This document shows, piece after piece, positions 43,023-52,390 of a stretch of DNA of 60,169 nt (the stretch's first letter is position 1; every line of letters begins with the position of its first letter). Under the pieces are notes generated by a model. That model was not told the DNA's origin and did not search any database. It saw only the letters and a program-made list of their open reading frames with translations. The stretch is from Paeniglutamicibacter terrestris (GTDB lineage: Bacteria > Actinomycetota > Actinomycetes > Actinomycetales > Micrococcaceae). Made by a program: the position numbers and the translations under genes. The stretch lies in NCBI RefSeq assembly GCF_012271785.1, contig NZ_JAAWVT010000016.1:1-60169 (forward strand). The letters run 5' to 3'.

Positions 43023-43883
43023 TTAGATAGCCGGACCGTGGCCCAACGAGGTGTTGATCGGCTTTTCGGTAAATGGGGTAGCCAACGGTCGCTTTGCGGT
43101 GATGCCATCACCGGAGGACTGGTGGCGAAGCCGTCGCAAAACCCAAGGGGCAAGGTGAGTGCGAGCCCAAATGAGATCATCGCGCCTAGCCTCACGCCAG
43201 TTCTTGGCATCAAACTCGCTAGCTGGAACATGTTTCAGGTTGTGCGGCACATTCAACGAGTCAAGTGCCATGGCAGCAATGGTGTGGTGTCCCAAGGGAG
43301 AAAAATGCAGGCGATCATCTGCCCACATTTGTGGTTGGTGCAGTTCCTGAAGCGACCACATGTCTGCCACTACTGCGTCATAACGCGCGGCGATGGTCCG
43401 AATGTTTTCGTTGTAGATGGCTACCTTGCCACGAATGCCGCCTAGTACGGGTGTATCTCGAATATCTGGCCCATTAAAGAGCAGGATCGTGGCACCAGAG
43501 GTGGCCAAAACCCGCACGAGCGCATCGAGTTTGTCAGCAATGGCATCTGGATCCCCGCTTGGGCGGATGACGTCGTTTCCGCCTGCGCATAGGCTAATCA
43601 AATCGGGTTTGAGTTCGAGAGCCGGCGCTGCCTGCTCGTCAAAGATTTGGTTAATGAGTCGGCCACGGACGGCCAGATTCGCATAGGCAAAGCCCTCGAC
43701 GTTTTGGCTTAGCTGCTCAGCGAGGCGATCTGCCCAGCCGCGATTTCCACCGGGGCTGTTCGGATCAGCATCGCCGATGCCCTCCGTGAATGAATCGCCG
43801 ATGGCGACGAAGCGGCGCCAGGGGTGTAGTGCTTCGGTGGGGGAGGCGGATTCTTCGGCGGTAGGGTCTATGGCGTTGTTCAC
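43023..43883 (-). CDS. SGNH/GDSL family hydrolase
   Basis: A 286-residue SGNH esterase: block I AIGDSFTEGIGD with the catalytic Ser, block III GGNDVIRPSGD, and block V DRLHFSPLGHHTIA with Asp and His. No signal peptide, so likely cytoplasmic esterase or deacetylase; substrate unknown. A GTG start is chosen because it follows GGTAGGA and begins just before the domain; the open frame continues 74 codons upstream through the divergent gene. The C-terminus is basic. Confidence 0.85.
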   Translation of the reverse strand: MNNAIDPTAEESASPTEALHPWRRFVAIGDSFTEGIGDADPNSPGGNRGWADRLAEQLSQNVEGFAYANLAVRGRLINQIFDEQAAPALELKPDLISLCAGGNDVIRPSGDPDAIADKLDALVRVLATSGATILLFNGPDIRDTPVLGGIRGKVAIYNENIRTIAARYDAVVADMWSLQELHQPQMWADDRLHFSPLGHHTIAAMALDSLNVPHNLKHVPASEFDAKNWREARRDDLIWARTHLAPWVLRRLRHQSSGDGITAKRPLATPFTEKPINTSLGHGPAI

Positions 43884-43974
43884 AGATACATTCCTACCAA
43901 AGAATACGTGCGAACCCCAAGCTAATGCTCTTTGGCATTTGAGCGGTGTCCTAGATTTCTGCTTCACTGGGTGG

Positions 43975-44631
43975 GTGAGCGAAACAAGTTGGAATCCCAC
44001 TGTCATTTGGTCCCGCCCCGAAGCCGAACGTGCAGGAACGCCACTTTTGGTGCTTCTGCATGGATACCTCTCTAATGAAGAGGACCTGATGGGGTTGGCC
44101 CCCATGCTGCCCGAAGAGATGACGATTGTCTCCGTCCGGGCGCCCCAAGCCTTGGGGCCCGGCTACACCTGGTTCCCACTGATGCAGGACTTGGATTACT
44201 CGTTTGATGCCGTCAAGGCATCCATCGAGGATCTGTGGTCATGGCTGGAGCCGATTGCCAAGCAGCATTCCTCGGTGAGCCTGCTCGGATTCTCCATGGG
44301 GATGGCGGTGGCAACCTCCCTGCTACGTCACCAGCCCGAAGCGATTACCACCGTCATTGGTCTCTCGGGGTTTGCCGTTCCAGAAGAAGGTGAGGGCTTC
44401 TTCGACGACAAAAAGCTCAAAGAATTGAGCAAGCCAGTGTTCTGGGGTCGAGATCAGGCGGATCCAGTGATCACGCAGGACAAGATCGAATACACCCATG
44501 CCTGGGCCACCCAAGACGTGCACGTGACCAAGGTGCTTTACACAAATATGTTCCACTCGGTCAACGCGCAGGAGATGTCTCACGTGCACGAGTTCCTGAC
44601 TCATGTTGTGCTGAAGGATGCCTCGGTCTAA
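43975..44631 (+). CDS. Phospholipase/carboxylesterase family alpha/beta hydrolase
   Basis: A 218-residue alpha/beta hydrolase of the YpfH-like carboxylesterase group: oxyanion segment VLLHGYLSNEEDL, SVRAPQALGPGYTWFPL, nucleophile elbow LLGFSMGMAVA, acid region VFWGRDQADPV and a C-terminal His in NMFHSVNAQEM. The GTG start at 43975 is the first in-frame start next to the domain; the ribosome site is poor. Divergent from the SGNH hydrolase over 91 bases. The substrate is probably a short acyl ester; not inferable further. Confidence 0.8.
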   Translation: MSETSWNPTVIWSRPEAERAGTPLLVLLHGYLSNEEDLMGLAPMLPEEMTIVSVRAPQALGPGYTWFPLMQDLDYSFDAVKASIEDLWSWLEPIAKQHSSVSLLGFSMGMAVATSLLRHQPEAITTVIGLSGFAVPEEGEGFFDDKKLKELSKPVFWGRDQADPVITQDKIEYTHAWATQDVHVTKVLYTNMFHSVNAQEMSHVHEFLTHVVLKDASV

Positions 44632-44650
44632 AGAGGCTTGTACCTTTCTA

Positions 44651-44697
44651 TTGACACAAGGGGCGGCTCCTTGCTTGTATTGGTTTATTGATACAAG
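44651..44697 (+). promoter_or_regulatory. Promoter with overlapping GntR operator
   Basis: TTGACA at 44651-44656 (-35) and TTGTAT at 44675-44680 (-10, 18-bp spacing). The -10 is inside an inverted repeat CTTGTAT / ATACAAG (44674-44680 and 44691-44697, 10-bp spacer). This fits autorepression by the YtrA-type GntR regulator encoded as the second gene. Confidence 0.65.
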
Positions 44698-44738
44698 AGG
44701 GGTCGCTTCGGCATCACCCTCCAAGCAAAGGGACGCTC

Positions 44739-45800
44739 ATGATCAATGGAATTGCTCTGCTGGTATTTCTCGGCTTTGCCGTTGGACTGCTCGTGTTGGT
44801 TCGGCGGACCATCTTCACCCAACATCGCTCCGATCTACGCATGCTTGGCGCCGTAGCTGATCGGCTAGAGCGGTCCCATGCCCAGAAAGTTTTGCGTGTG
44901 CTCCGCGCACGAAACATCGCTGCGCTGATTGCCGCGATGGTTGGGGGAGTCGTGGCCTGGAACCTTCACACGCAGTTCCCCTCGGCAGCCGGATTGCCGT
45001 TGGCCATGGCACCTGCGGGTATGTGGGTCCTCGCCTCGGCTGTCCTTGCCTGGTGGCCACTACCGCATGAATTTGCGGATTCGGCCAGTGAGGCTTCCTC
45101 GGTGGCGAGCGCTGATCTAACACCACGGTCCACGTCAACCTTTGGTCCTCGGTGGGGAATCATTGTGCCGGCAGTTTTGTTAGCGGCCACCACGCTCGGG
45201 CTGCTCGTTGCCGGAATCCTCTCCGGGACCGACGAAAAAGGTCGCTTCCGGAACTTGCCCTACATTTCGGCCAACGGTGCCGAGCTGGACAACAACATGG
45301 TGGTTACGCACATTCAACTGGGTCACGGGTCGGTCGGTCCCTTCCCCGGGTGGTACTACGGGCTCCCGGTGCTGGGCCTGTTGCTGGTGGGCGCCGGGTT
45401 GAGCCTATGGGCTTTGTATAGCAACGCGCGCCGGCCCCGCCTGCGAGCGACTAAACTTCTGGCCTTCGACGACGCGGTGCGAACCAATGTTGGATTCGTC
45501 GTCAGTACGGGGTTCAGCGCGATGCTTTGTCTCCAAGCCGCACCGTTAATGTTGTTCGCAGCCTCAGCACTATTTAGCTCGGGGCAAAGTACTGCTTATG
45601 TGGTGGGGCAGGTCGTCGAGGGTGACACTATTCCGGACACGGTCCTGGACCCCGTGCTCGGAATACTTGCGGTAGTCATTGCCGTGGTGGCACTGATGCT
45701 GTTGGTGATCGGCACGATCTTGTTGGTGCGCTGGCTGGGCTGGATGGCAACAACTCTGCGTCCGTTGAAGGAACACTCCACGACCACGGTGATTGCATGA
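44739..45800 (+). CDS. Multi-span membrane protein paired with a GntR regulator
   Basis: A 353-residue protein with about seven membrane spans and a poorly conserved extracellular part (GRFRNLPYISANGAELDNNM). I do not recognise a family with certainty. The ATG follows AAAGGGA. Its gene overlaps by 4 bases that of a short GntR regulator of the YtrA kind, which usually controls membrane transport or stress genes, often ABC exporters; here no ATPase is present. The inverted repeat over the promoter supports regulation by the downstream protein. Confidence 0.75.
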   Translation: MINGIALLVFLGFAVGLLVLVRRTIFTQHRSDLRMLGAVADRLERSHAQKVLRVLRARNIAALIAAMVGGVVAWNLHTQFPSAAGLPLAMAPAGMWVLASAVLAWWPLPHEFADSASEASSVASADLTPRSTSTFGPRWGIIVPAVLLAATTLGLLVAGILSGTDEKGRFRNLPYISANGAELDNNMVVTHIQLGHGSVGPFPGWYYGLPVLGLLLVGAGLSLWALYSNARRPRLRATKLLAFDDAVRTNVGFVVSTGFSAMLCLQAAPLMLFAASALFSSGQSTAYVVGQVVEGDTIPDTVLDPVLGILAVVIAVVALMLLVIGTILLVRWLGWMATTLRPLKEHSTTTVIA

Positions 45801-46147
45801 TCATTCTTGATGCAGCTCATCCCAGCGGCCCCGCTGAACAGATCCGCGCCCAGATCACGGCCCTGATTCAGTCCGGCGAATTAGCCGCTGACGCCAGGCT
45901 ACCGCCGGTGCGACAGCTGGCCGGGGACCTTCGGGTAGCCGCCGGCACGGTAGCCAAGGCCTATAAAGAACTTGAATCAACCGGATTGGTGCGCACCGGA
46001 CGCGCCAACGGAACCCGGGTCAACCCCGGTCTCGTGTTAGATACGCTGGCGCTCAAGGACGTCCAGCGAGTGGTCACTGCTGCGCGCAAGGCAGGACTGA
46101 GCCTAGAGGACGTCCAAGGCATCATCGCGGTCAGCTGGAACGCCTAA
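45797..46147 (+). CDS. GntR family regulator, YtrA subfamily
   Basis: A 116-residue regulator: winged helix GPAEQIRAQITALIQSGELA with LPPVRQLAGDLRVAAGTVAK and KELESTGLVRTGRANGTRV, followed by only a 40-residue helical dimerisation tail. That short tail defines the YtrA subfamily, which lacks a large effector domain. ATGA overlap with the membrane protein gene. The likely target is the palindrome at 44674-44697. Confidence 0.88.
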   Translation: MIILDAAHPSGPAEQIRAQITALIQSGELAADARLPPVRQLAGDLRVAAGTVAKAYKELESTGLVRTGRANGTRVNPGLVLDTLALKDVQRVVTAARKAGLSLEDVQGIIAVSWNA

Positions 46148-46177
46148 AACCAACCGCGGATACAACCTGGTGAAGAA

Positions 46178-46405
46178 TTAAGCGGTTTCTACGGTGATGC
46201 TGTCGCCACCGAGGCTGACGGTATCGCCCTTGCGGATCTGTGCACCACGACGAGTTTCGATCGCTCCGTTGACCTTCACCAGACCGTCTTCGATTAACTG
46301 CTTAGCGTGGAACCCGTCATCTGCAAACGATGCAAGTTTGAGCAGCTGACCGAGTCGAATTGATTCGTCGCGGATTTGGATGGGGAAAGTCTCGGAATTT
46401 GCCAT
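46178..46405 (-). CDS. S4 RNA-binding domain protein (YaaA-like)
   Basis: A 75-residue protein that is essentially one S4 domain: IRLGQLLKLASFADDGFHAK, LIEDGLVKVNGAIETRRGAQ and IRKGDTVSL. These small proteins bind structured RNA, possibly stalled ribosome or tRNA species. The Met at MANSETFPIQIRD is used; the longer open frame upstream is not conserved-looking. It converges with the GntR gene, 30 bases apart. Confidence 0.85.
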   Translation of the reverse strand: MANSETFPIQIRDESIRLGQLLKLASFADDGFHAKQLIEDGLVKVNGAIETRRGAQIRKGDTVSLGGDSITVETA

Positions 46406-46551
46406 GTATCCATCATCGCGCATCCGATGCCACAGGGAAGCACTCGGATGCTCCACAGTGCTCGTTTGTGGTGCGTTAGACACAAAATGTCCAGTCGAGG
46501 CGTTGCGCGGCGTAGGTTGAGATGGAAAATAGTTGCCCCTGAAGGAGTCAC

Positions 46552-47532
46552 GTGGCCAGCCCTGACACACGTTCTAACGCAGTACCGCTGGCCATGGCCG
46601 GTGCAGCAGGCATCTTGATGCCCCTGCAGGCGCTGATCACCTCTAACGCAGCACTTTACTTGGGTGGGTACCTTGCCGCAGCACTATTTAGTTCCATCAC
46701 GTCGCTGGCCTGCCTCCTGGTGGCTAGCCTAGCGATTCCTGCCGCCCGGGCCGGATGGAAACGTTTCGGAGCCGTGTGGCGAGAACGAACAATTCCACGC
46801 TGGTACATCTTGGCGGGGGTGATCGGTGCCTATTACATGCTCGCTCAGGCGCTAAGCGTCGGGAACATCGGATTAGCACTCTTCGCCGTGGCAGTGGTGG
46901 GAGCCAGAACAATTTCGAGCATCCTCATCGACGTGATCGGCTTCAGCCCGGCAGGCAAACAACCGATCACCCGCCGCCGGATTATTGGCGCCGCAATTCT
47001 GGTCATCGGAGCCGTCATCGCAGCGTGGGACCCCATCACCCATAGCGGCCAGTCACCTGCCGCTGTTATTTCCTTGGCCATAGCCGTTGTCGCTGGTCTT
47101 TTGGTCAGTTTTCAACAATCAATGAACGGCCGGGCCGGGCAAGCGTACGGTTCGACCACCACAGCAACCGGGCTCAACTATCTCGCCTCATCGGCCGGAC
47201 TCATCGTGGCCATGAGTATCGCCGGATTACTGCACATTGAACCGTTCGGCTATTCGGCGATTCCCGCATGGTGGATGTATTTTGCCGGTCCGCTCGGGAT
47301 CCTCTTTGTGGTCACCGGTGTCACCCTGGTCCCCAAGCTCGGATCCTTGGTCTTGGGCATTGGCCTCGTGACGGGGCAACTGCTCGGATCCCTGATCTTG
47401 GACCTGATACTCTCACCCGAAAAAGTGAGCGGCAATGAAATTGCTGGAACACTGGTAACGCTGCTTGCCGTCTTCATCGCTTCCTGGCAGCCCAATGGAC
47501 GACCACGCTGGAAGGCACAAAAAGCATCATGA
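46552..47532 (+). CDS. DMT superfamily transporter, YdcZ (DUF606) type
   Basis: A 326-residue ten-span membrane protein made of two DUF606 repeats (first half begins AGAAGILMPLQALITSNAAL, second at about residue 175 with VAGLLVSFQQSMNGRAGQAY). A GTG start with AAGGAG 5 bases upstream. It is overlapped 4 bases by a second transporter of the same family, so both are probably translated together and may form a heterodimer. Substrate unknown. Confidence 0.85.
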   Translation: MASPDTRSNAVPLAMAGAAGILMPLQALITSNAALYLGGYLAAALFSSITSLACLLVASLAIPAARAGWKRFGAVWRERTIPRWYILAGVIGAYYMLAQALSVGNIGLALFAVAVVGARTISSILIDVIGFSPAGKQPITRRRIIGAAILVIGAVIAAWDPITHSGQSPAAVISLAIAVVAGLLVSFQQSMNGRAGQAYGSTTTATGLNYLASSAGLIVAMSIAGLLHIEPFGYSAIPAWWMYFAGPLGILFVVTGVTLVPKLGSLVLGIGLVTGQLLGSLILDLILSPEKVSGNEIAGTLVTLLAVFIASWQPNGRPRWKAQKAS

Positions 47533-48518
47533 GCCAAAGTAGCACCGCAACGGAAACGGCCCCACGGTCCAGGGCGCCGATCTATCTTGCTATTGCCGTG
47601 CTGGCCGGACTGGCCATGCCCATCCAGAGCCGAATCAACGGTGCCCTCGGACTTCACCTCGGAGATCCAATTGCGGCATCCTTGGTCAGTTTTTGCACCG
47701 GGCTGATCCTGCTGATCATCATCTCCCTGCTCGTGCCCTGGGCTAGGGCCGGAGCCCGCGAAATCCCGCGGGCGCTACGGGAAAAACGATTCCCATGGTG
47801 GTACCTGGCTGCCGGCTGCGTGGGGGCCTCGGTGGTCATTTCGCAGACTTACACCGTGCCACTGCTGGGAGTCGCGCTCTTTACCGTTTCTATCGTCACC
47901 GGACAGACTCTTGGGTCAATGCTCGTGGACAGCATCGGGTTTGGCCCCGGCGGACGCCGCCGCATCAGCCCCTTACGCGCCATCGGAGCGCTGCTCACGA
48001 TCGTGGGCGTCATCTGGGCCGTTAGCCCGAGACTCGCCACCACCGGGTCCATCAGTGCTTTGTTGCTACCAACCATCATTCCGCTGGTGGTTGGCTTCTT
48101 GATGGGATTTCAATCGGCGGCGAACGGTGTCCAAGCCCGAGCATATGGAACACCCGTGGCAGCAACGTTGATGAACTTTGGTGTCGGTGCGATCATGCTG
48201 GTCATCATCTTGTTGGTTCGGATGCCCTCCGTGGGGCTCCCACATGCCCTGCCGACACAATGGTGGTACTACCTAGGTGGGCCACTGGGCTGCATTTTTA
48301 TCGGCCTTGCGGCGTTTCTGGTGAGGCACTTGGGTGTGCTGCTGACCGGACTTGGCATGATTTGCGGGCAGCTGGTGGGATCGCTGCTGATCGACATGGT
48401 GGTCCCCGCACCCGGTGCCGTGGTGAACGGGGCAACAGTCGCCGGAACAATATTAACGCTGGCTGCTGTCGCTCTCACCTCGGTGGCAGGCGGGCGAACG
48501 CGCACAAGGCGTAACTAA
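47529..48518 (+). CDS. DMT superfamily transporter, YdcZ (DUF606) type, second copy
   Basis: A 329-residue ten-span protein of the same family as the preceding one (LAGLAMPIQSRINGALGLHL near residue 25, LMGFQSAANGVQARAYGTPV near 190). It aligns with its neighbour along most of its length, so the pair arose by tandem duplication. ATGA overlap. The C-terminus is basic (GGRTRTRRN). Confidence 0.85.
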   Translation: MSQSSTATETAPRSRAPIYLAIAVLAGLAMPIQSRINGALGLHLGDPIAASLVSFCTGLILLIIISLLVPWARAGAREIPRALREKRFPWWYLAAGCVGASVVISQTYTVPLLGVALFTVSIVTGQTLGSMLVDSIGFGPGGRRRISPLRAIGALLTIVGVIWAVSPRLATTGSISALLLPTIIPLVVGFLMGFQSAANGVQARAYGTPVAATLMNFGVGAIMLVIILLVRMPSVGLPHALPTQWWYYLGGPLGCIFIGLAAFLVRHLGVLLTGLGMICGQLVGSLLIDMVVPAPGAVVNGATVAGTILTLAAVALTSVAGGRTRTRRN

Positions 48519-48588
48519 CTATCGTTCTTCCTCTTCACCTCCGGAGCTGGCACCGTGGTGATGCTTCGTAGCGCAGAACCGGTCCAAG

Positions 48589-48606
48589 ATGGGGCAGCTG
48601 CCCCAT
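48589..48606. repeat. 18-bp perfect palindrome
   Basis: ATGGGGCAGCTGCCCCAT lies 70 bases after the second DMT gene stop. It has no T-run and could be a terminator hairpin or a regulatory binding site for the CMD gene 170 bases downstream. The rest of the 261-base gap shows nothing. Confidence 0.4.
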
Positions 48607-48779
48607 GAGAGCAACTGATGCCGCGTTCTACATTGCAACCATCACGGGAAGAAGTGGTGGCCCGCGCGCAGAACGGCAGCTGGTCGCAACCCGAGGAAAC
48701 ACGTGGGTGCGGCACCGGCAATCGCCTTGTGCGCGGCCAGGGCGACTGCTGAGATCCCTCGGGACCGAGGAGCAGGACC

Positions 48780-49367
48780 ATGAGCATTCTTAAGACTACG
48801 AGCGAATCCAACACCGTCGGGGCCACGGCCGCGTTGTATGCGGCGGACCGGAGCGCACTGGGTTACGTACCAAGCCACACCAAGGTTCTGGCCCTGCACC
48901 CGGAGGCCTTCCAAGCGTGGAAGGCCCTACAATCGACGATTGTTGCATCGTTGGGGCCGCGCCGCTATGAACTGGTCACTCTGGCTGCGGCCCAAGGTAT
49001 CGGCTCCGCGCATTGCCTGCTGGCCCACGGCTACAAGGCGCTAAATTTCCTTGCTGAAGACCAACTGCTGCGGATATCCAAGGACTACCGCAACGCGGAC
49101 CTGAATGAGGCTGAGGTGGCGATGATGGACTTCGCACTCAAGCTAAGCACCAACTCGGACGCCATGGACGAGTCAGACAGTCTGCGCCTGCGAAGTCTAG
49201 GATTTAGGGACCGGGAGATCGTTGACATTGCTCTGGCCGCGGCGGCCAGAAACTATTTGAGCCGAATTCTTCAGGCCCTGGCCGTGGATGTCGATGTTCC
49301 GCCGCAACTTGAGGAGAACCTGCGTCGGGCATTGCTTGAGCCGCTGCGGCAGCCAGCCGTGGGCTGA
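48780..49367 (+). CDS. Carboxymuconolactone decarboxylase / AhpD-like protein
   Basis: A 195-residue all-helical protein of the CMD family, peroxidase-related branch: LGYVPSHTKVLALHPEAFQA, LGPRRYELVTLAAAQ, and the active-site region IGSAHCLLAHGYKAL. The AhpD redox motif normally reads CxxC before the His; here the first Cys is Ser (S-A-H-C), leaving one reactive cysteine. The ATG follows GAGGAG. It converges with a decayed LuxR-type gene. The activity is unknown. Confidence 0.82.
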   Translation: MSILKTTSESNTVGATAALYAADRSALGYVPSHTKVLALHPEAFQAWKALQSTIVASLGPRRYELVTLAAAQGIGSAHCLLAHGYKALNFLAEDQLLRISKDYRNADLNEAEVAMMDFALKLSTNSDAMDESDSLRLRSLGFRDREIVDIALAAAARNYLSRILQALAVDVDVPPQLEENLRRALLEPLRQPAVG

Positions 49368-49387
49368 GTCGCACTAGGGATGATGAA

Positions 49388-49830
49388 TCATCGCCTGACC
49401 TCAGCGACCGAATGACGAGAGGCCGGGCGGGTGGCCAACCGCGCGAGATCTAAACGATTCTGGGTCCCGGTCTTACGCAGCATGTTTGAGATGTGTGCGT
49501 TCACGGTTTTGTCGCTGATCACCAGAGTCTCGGCAATCTCCGCCTAGGTGCGCCCGGCGACGACGTGTGAAAGGATCTCGTTCTCGCGCCGCGTGAGCTC
49601 AGGCACCCCGGTTAGGTGAGCTGCCGGCGTCCCGGTGGCGGGTAGGTCAACGCTGATCCGTGCCCGAACCGCAATTTCCAGCAGTGACTCGCTGATCGGC
49701 CGTGCCTGAAGATCCTCAGAGGGCGGATTCGGCCATCGTCGTTTTCAAAGAGTTCTGGATTTGCTCCAACTCCGTCGTACGCTCGCCGAGTTCGGCAGCC
49801 GTCCCCCCCTAGTTCGAGTGCCACGCTATA
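49388..49830 (-). pseudogene. Decayed LuxR-type response regulator gene
   Basis: Reading the minus strand, one frame gives a full LuxR/NarL helix-turn-helix: GVPELTRRENEILSHVVAGRT, then a TAG stop, then AEIAETLVISDKTVNAHISN and MLRKTGTQNRLDLAR. The stop replaces the residue between Thr and Ala in the usual GRTNAEIA. Upstream, the matching text continues in frame (ISESLLEIAVRARISVDLPA) and then needs a frameshift near 49725 to link with a helical segment (LGERTTELEQIQNSLKTTMA). Most of the N-terminal sensor part is missing. Confidence 0.75.
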
Positions 49831-50001
49831 AACTCCCCACCGCCCGGCGGCAACGGCGAAATTTCAGCAAACGTTCACCTCGGCAGGGGATGAAGGAGCG
49901 CCCGAAGCTCGAAGTGCACGAGGCAAACACGATAGGCTGGACGAGTATGTTTTTCGCCCAACGGACCGCAACCAGCGGCCTCGTGAACCATTGGAGTTGT
50001 T

Positions 50002-51387
50002 ATGGCGCCTCAGTCCAAGCTCGATCAAGTCATCTCCCTCGCCAAACGGCGTGGCTTCGTTTTCCAGGCGGGTGAAATCTACGGCGGCTCTCGCTCCGCG
50101 TGGGACTACGGACCACTGGGAACCGAGCTGAAGGAAAACATCAAGCGCGAGTGGTGGCAGAGCTTCGTCCGCGGGCGCGAGGACATGGTGGGACTTGATT
50201 CCTCCATCATCCTGCCCAAGGCCGTCTGGGAAGCCTCCGGCCACGTCGCCACCTTCACCGACCCGCTGGTCGAGTGCGTCTCCTGCCACAAGCGTCACCG
50301 CCAGGATCACCTCATTGAAGCCTTCGTCAACAAGAAGAAGCGCCAGCCGGCCGACGGCATGAGCGAAATCGCTTGCCCCGACTGCGGCACCAAGGGTCAG
50401 TTCACCGAACCGCAGATGTTCTCCGGCTTGATGAAGACCTTCCTGGGCCCGGTAGACACCGCCGCAGGCATGGCGTACATGCGTCCGGAGACCGCGCAGG
50501 GCATCTTCGTGAACTTCAACAACGTGCTCACCGCGAGCCGCAAGAAGCCACCGTTTGGCATTGGCCAGATCGGCAAGGCGTTCCGTAACGAGATCACGCC
50601 GGGCAACTTCATCTTCCGCACCCGTGAGTTCGAGCAGATGGAAATCGAGTTCTTCACCGCTCCGGAGGACGCCCCGGCGTTCTTCGATCAGTGGGTCGAG
50701 GACTGCTGGGCCTGGTACCTGGATCTTGGCATTAGCGAAGAGAACCTGCGTCGTTTTGATGTCCCCGAGGAAGACCGCGCTCACTACTCGGCCGGCACCA
50801 TCGACTTTGAGTACCGCTTCGGCTTCCAGGGTTCGGAATGGGGCGAGCTCATGGGCGTCGCCAACCGTACCGATTACGATCTGAGTAGCCACTCCAAGGG
50901 TTCGGGCACCGAGTTGAGCTACTTCAACCAGGCAACCGGCGAACGCTTCACCCCGTACGTGATTGAGCCGTCCTTCGGTTTGACCCGTTCGATGATGGCC
51001 TTCCTGGTTGATGCCTACGTTGAGGACGAAGCCCCGAACGCCAAGGGCGGCGTGGACAAGCGCACCGTACTGAAGCTTGACCCGCGCTTGGCACCGGTCA
51101 AGGCCGCTGTGCTGCCGCTCTCGCGCAACGAGGAGCTGTCCCCGAAGGCCAAGGCGCTGGCCGCCGAGCTGCGCAAGACCTGGAACATCGACTTCGATGA
51201 TGCCGGTGCCATTGGCCGGCGTTACCGCCGTCAGGATGAGATCGGTACCCCGTTCTGCATCACCGTGGACTTCGATACCCTCGAAGACCAGGCAGTGACC
51301 ATCCGTGACCGCGACACCATGACCCAGGAACGTGTGGCACTGGATCAGGTGCGCACCTACCTGTCCGAGCGCCTCAACGGAGCCTAA
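50002..51387 (+). CDS. glyS: Glycine--tRNA ligase
   Basis: A 461-residue single-chain (alpha2) class II glycyl-tRNA synthetase. Seen: [20 protein letters not shown] at the start, a zinc-binding Cys pair set (ECVSCHKRH and [10 protein letters not shown]), [13 protein letters not shown] (motif 2 region), and [13 protein letters not shown], then [11 protein letters not shown] (motif 3) and a C-terminal anticodon-binding domain. ATG follows GGAG by 6 bases. A GNAT gene follows after 4 bases with overlapping ribosome site. Confidence 0.97.
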   Translation: MAPQSKLDQVISLAKRRGFVFQAGEIYGGSRSAWDYGPLGTELKENIKREWWQSFVRGREDMVGLDSSIILPKAVWEASGHVATFTDPLVECVSCHKRHRQDHLIEAFVNKKKRQPADGMSEIACPDCGTKGQFTEPQMFSGLMKTFLGPVDTAAGMAYMRPETAQGIFVNFNNVLTASRKKPPFGIGQIGKAFRNEITPGNFIFRTREFEQMEIEFFTAPEDAPAFFDQWVEDCWAWYLDLGISEENLRRFDVPEEDRAHYSAGTIDFEYRFGFQGSEWGELMGVANRTDYDLSSHSKGSGTELSYFNQATGERFTPYVIEPSFGLTRSMMAFLVDAYVEDEAPNAKGGVDKRTVLKLDPRLAPVKAAVLPLSRNEELSPKAKALAAELRKTWNIDFDDAGAIGRRYRRQDEIGTPFCITVDFDTLEDQAVTIRDRDTMTQERVALDQVRTYLSERLNGA

Positions 51388-51391
51388 AGCC

Positions 51392-52309
51392 ATGTCGACA
51401 CTGGAATTCCGGCCCTGGCGGGACGGGGATGATTTGGAATTGCTGGAACTCTTCGGCGATCCGGCGTCCCCGCATGCCCACCAAGACCGAACCATGTTCC
51501 GTAAGGATTCGGACGCGCCATTTAGCCGTGCGCTGGTGGCCACGGATCAGGGCATCGCCGTGGCAGCTGGCGTGGTGTTTGCCTCCACGCTGCACCCGAC
51601 GCGCCTGTGGCTCTACGTCGAGGTGGCTCGCGAACACCGCCGCACCGGTGTGGGCACCGAGTTGGTGCAGCAGCTTCGCGCCCTGGTCCCTCCAACACAG
51701 AGCAGTGAGCTGAAGGCCCACTACACTGTGACCGCCGGAACCGATGCCGCGGCCGCGGCAGGCTTCTGCTCTGCGCTGGGGATGAGCACCATCCAGCGCA
51801 CCCGCGATGTGATCATCGAGCCGGGCGGCCTCGCCCTGCCGATCTTCGCCGAGGATGGCTTGACCATCGATGAGATTGCTACCGGCAGTGTCGAGCTGAC
51901 CAAGCTGGTCATCGAGTTCTACAACTCGACCCACGCCTGGGATCCGGCCAACATGACCCTGGGCAGTGCTCAGAAGATGCTGCTGGATGACGCGACCGGA
52001 GCTCAGGGCGTGATCGTGTTCCGCGACAAGCCCAAATCTCGTGGCGGAAAGATCCTGTCCTTTGCCATCAGCTACACCCCGGCGCGCGCCGATGCGCCGG
52101 CGGATGTGCTCTTGGGTTGGAACCCGGAACTGAGCGAAGAGGAATCGGCCGAGCCGATCCGCGGAATGCTGGCCATGTTGGTTCACCAGTACCCGGTGAA
52201 GCTTGAGGTTGATGAATCAATGGTGGTGCTTTCCTCATTGGTTGATGTTTTGGCCACGAAGAATCACGCAACCGTCATTGCCACCACTCATATTGTGGCA
52301 ACGGCCTAG
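51392..52309 (+). CDS. GNAT family acetyltransferase
   Basis: A 305-residue protein with an N-terminal GNAT domain (LYVEVAREHRRTGVGTELVQ, the acetyl-CoA-binding motif) and a second, degenerate GNAT-like half (residues 155-305). The ATG uses GGAG that lies over the end of glyS, so the pair is co-translated. The acceptor is unknown. A terminator hairpin follows. Confidence 0.85.
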   Translation: MSTLEFRPWRDGDDLELLELFGDPASPHAHQDRTMFRKDSDAPFSRALVATDQGIAVAAGVVFASTLHPTRLWLYVEVAREHRRTGVGTELVQQLRALVPPTQSSELKAHYTVTAGTDAAAAAGFCSALGMSTIQRTRDVIIEPGGLALPIFAEDGLTIDEIATGSVELTKLVIEFYNSTHAWDPANMTLGSAQKMLLDDATGAQGVIVFRDKPKSRGGKILSFAISYTPARADAPADVLLGWNPELSEEESAEPIRGMLAMLVHQYPVKLEVDESMVVLSSLVDVLATKNHATVIATTHIVATA

Positions 52310-52328
52310 AAATACAGCAGGTACGGAA

Positions 52329-52373
52329 GATGGCGTCGGATGATTCCCTTTGCGGGAAGCATCCGACGCCATC
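52329..52373. terminator. Terminator after the GNAT gene
   Basis: A 14-bp stem (GATGGCGTCGGATG with CATCCGACGCCATC) containing an inner TTCCC/GGGAA pairing. It lies between the GNAT stop and the stop of the convergent LLM gene and can serve both. Confidence 0.75.
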
Positions 52374-52390
52374 GGCGTATGCGAGTGGTG

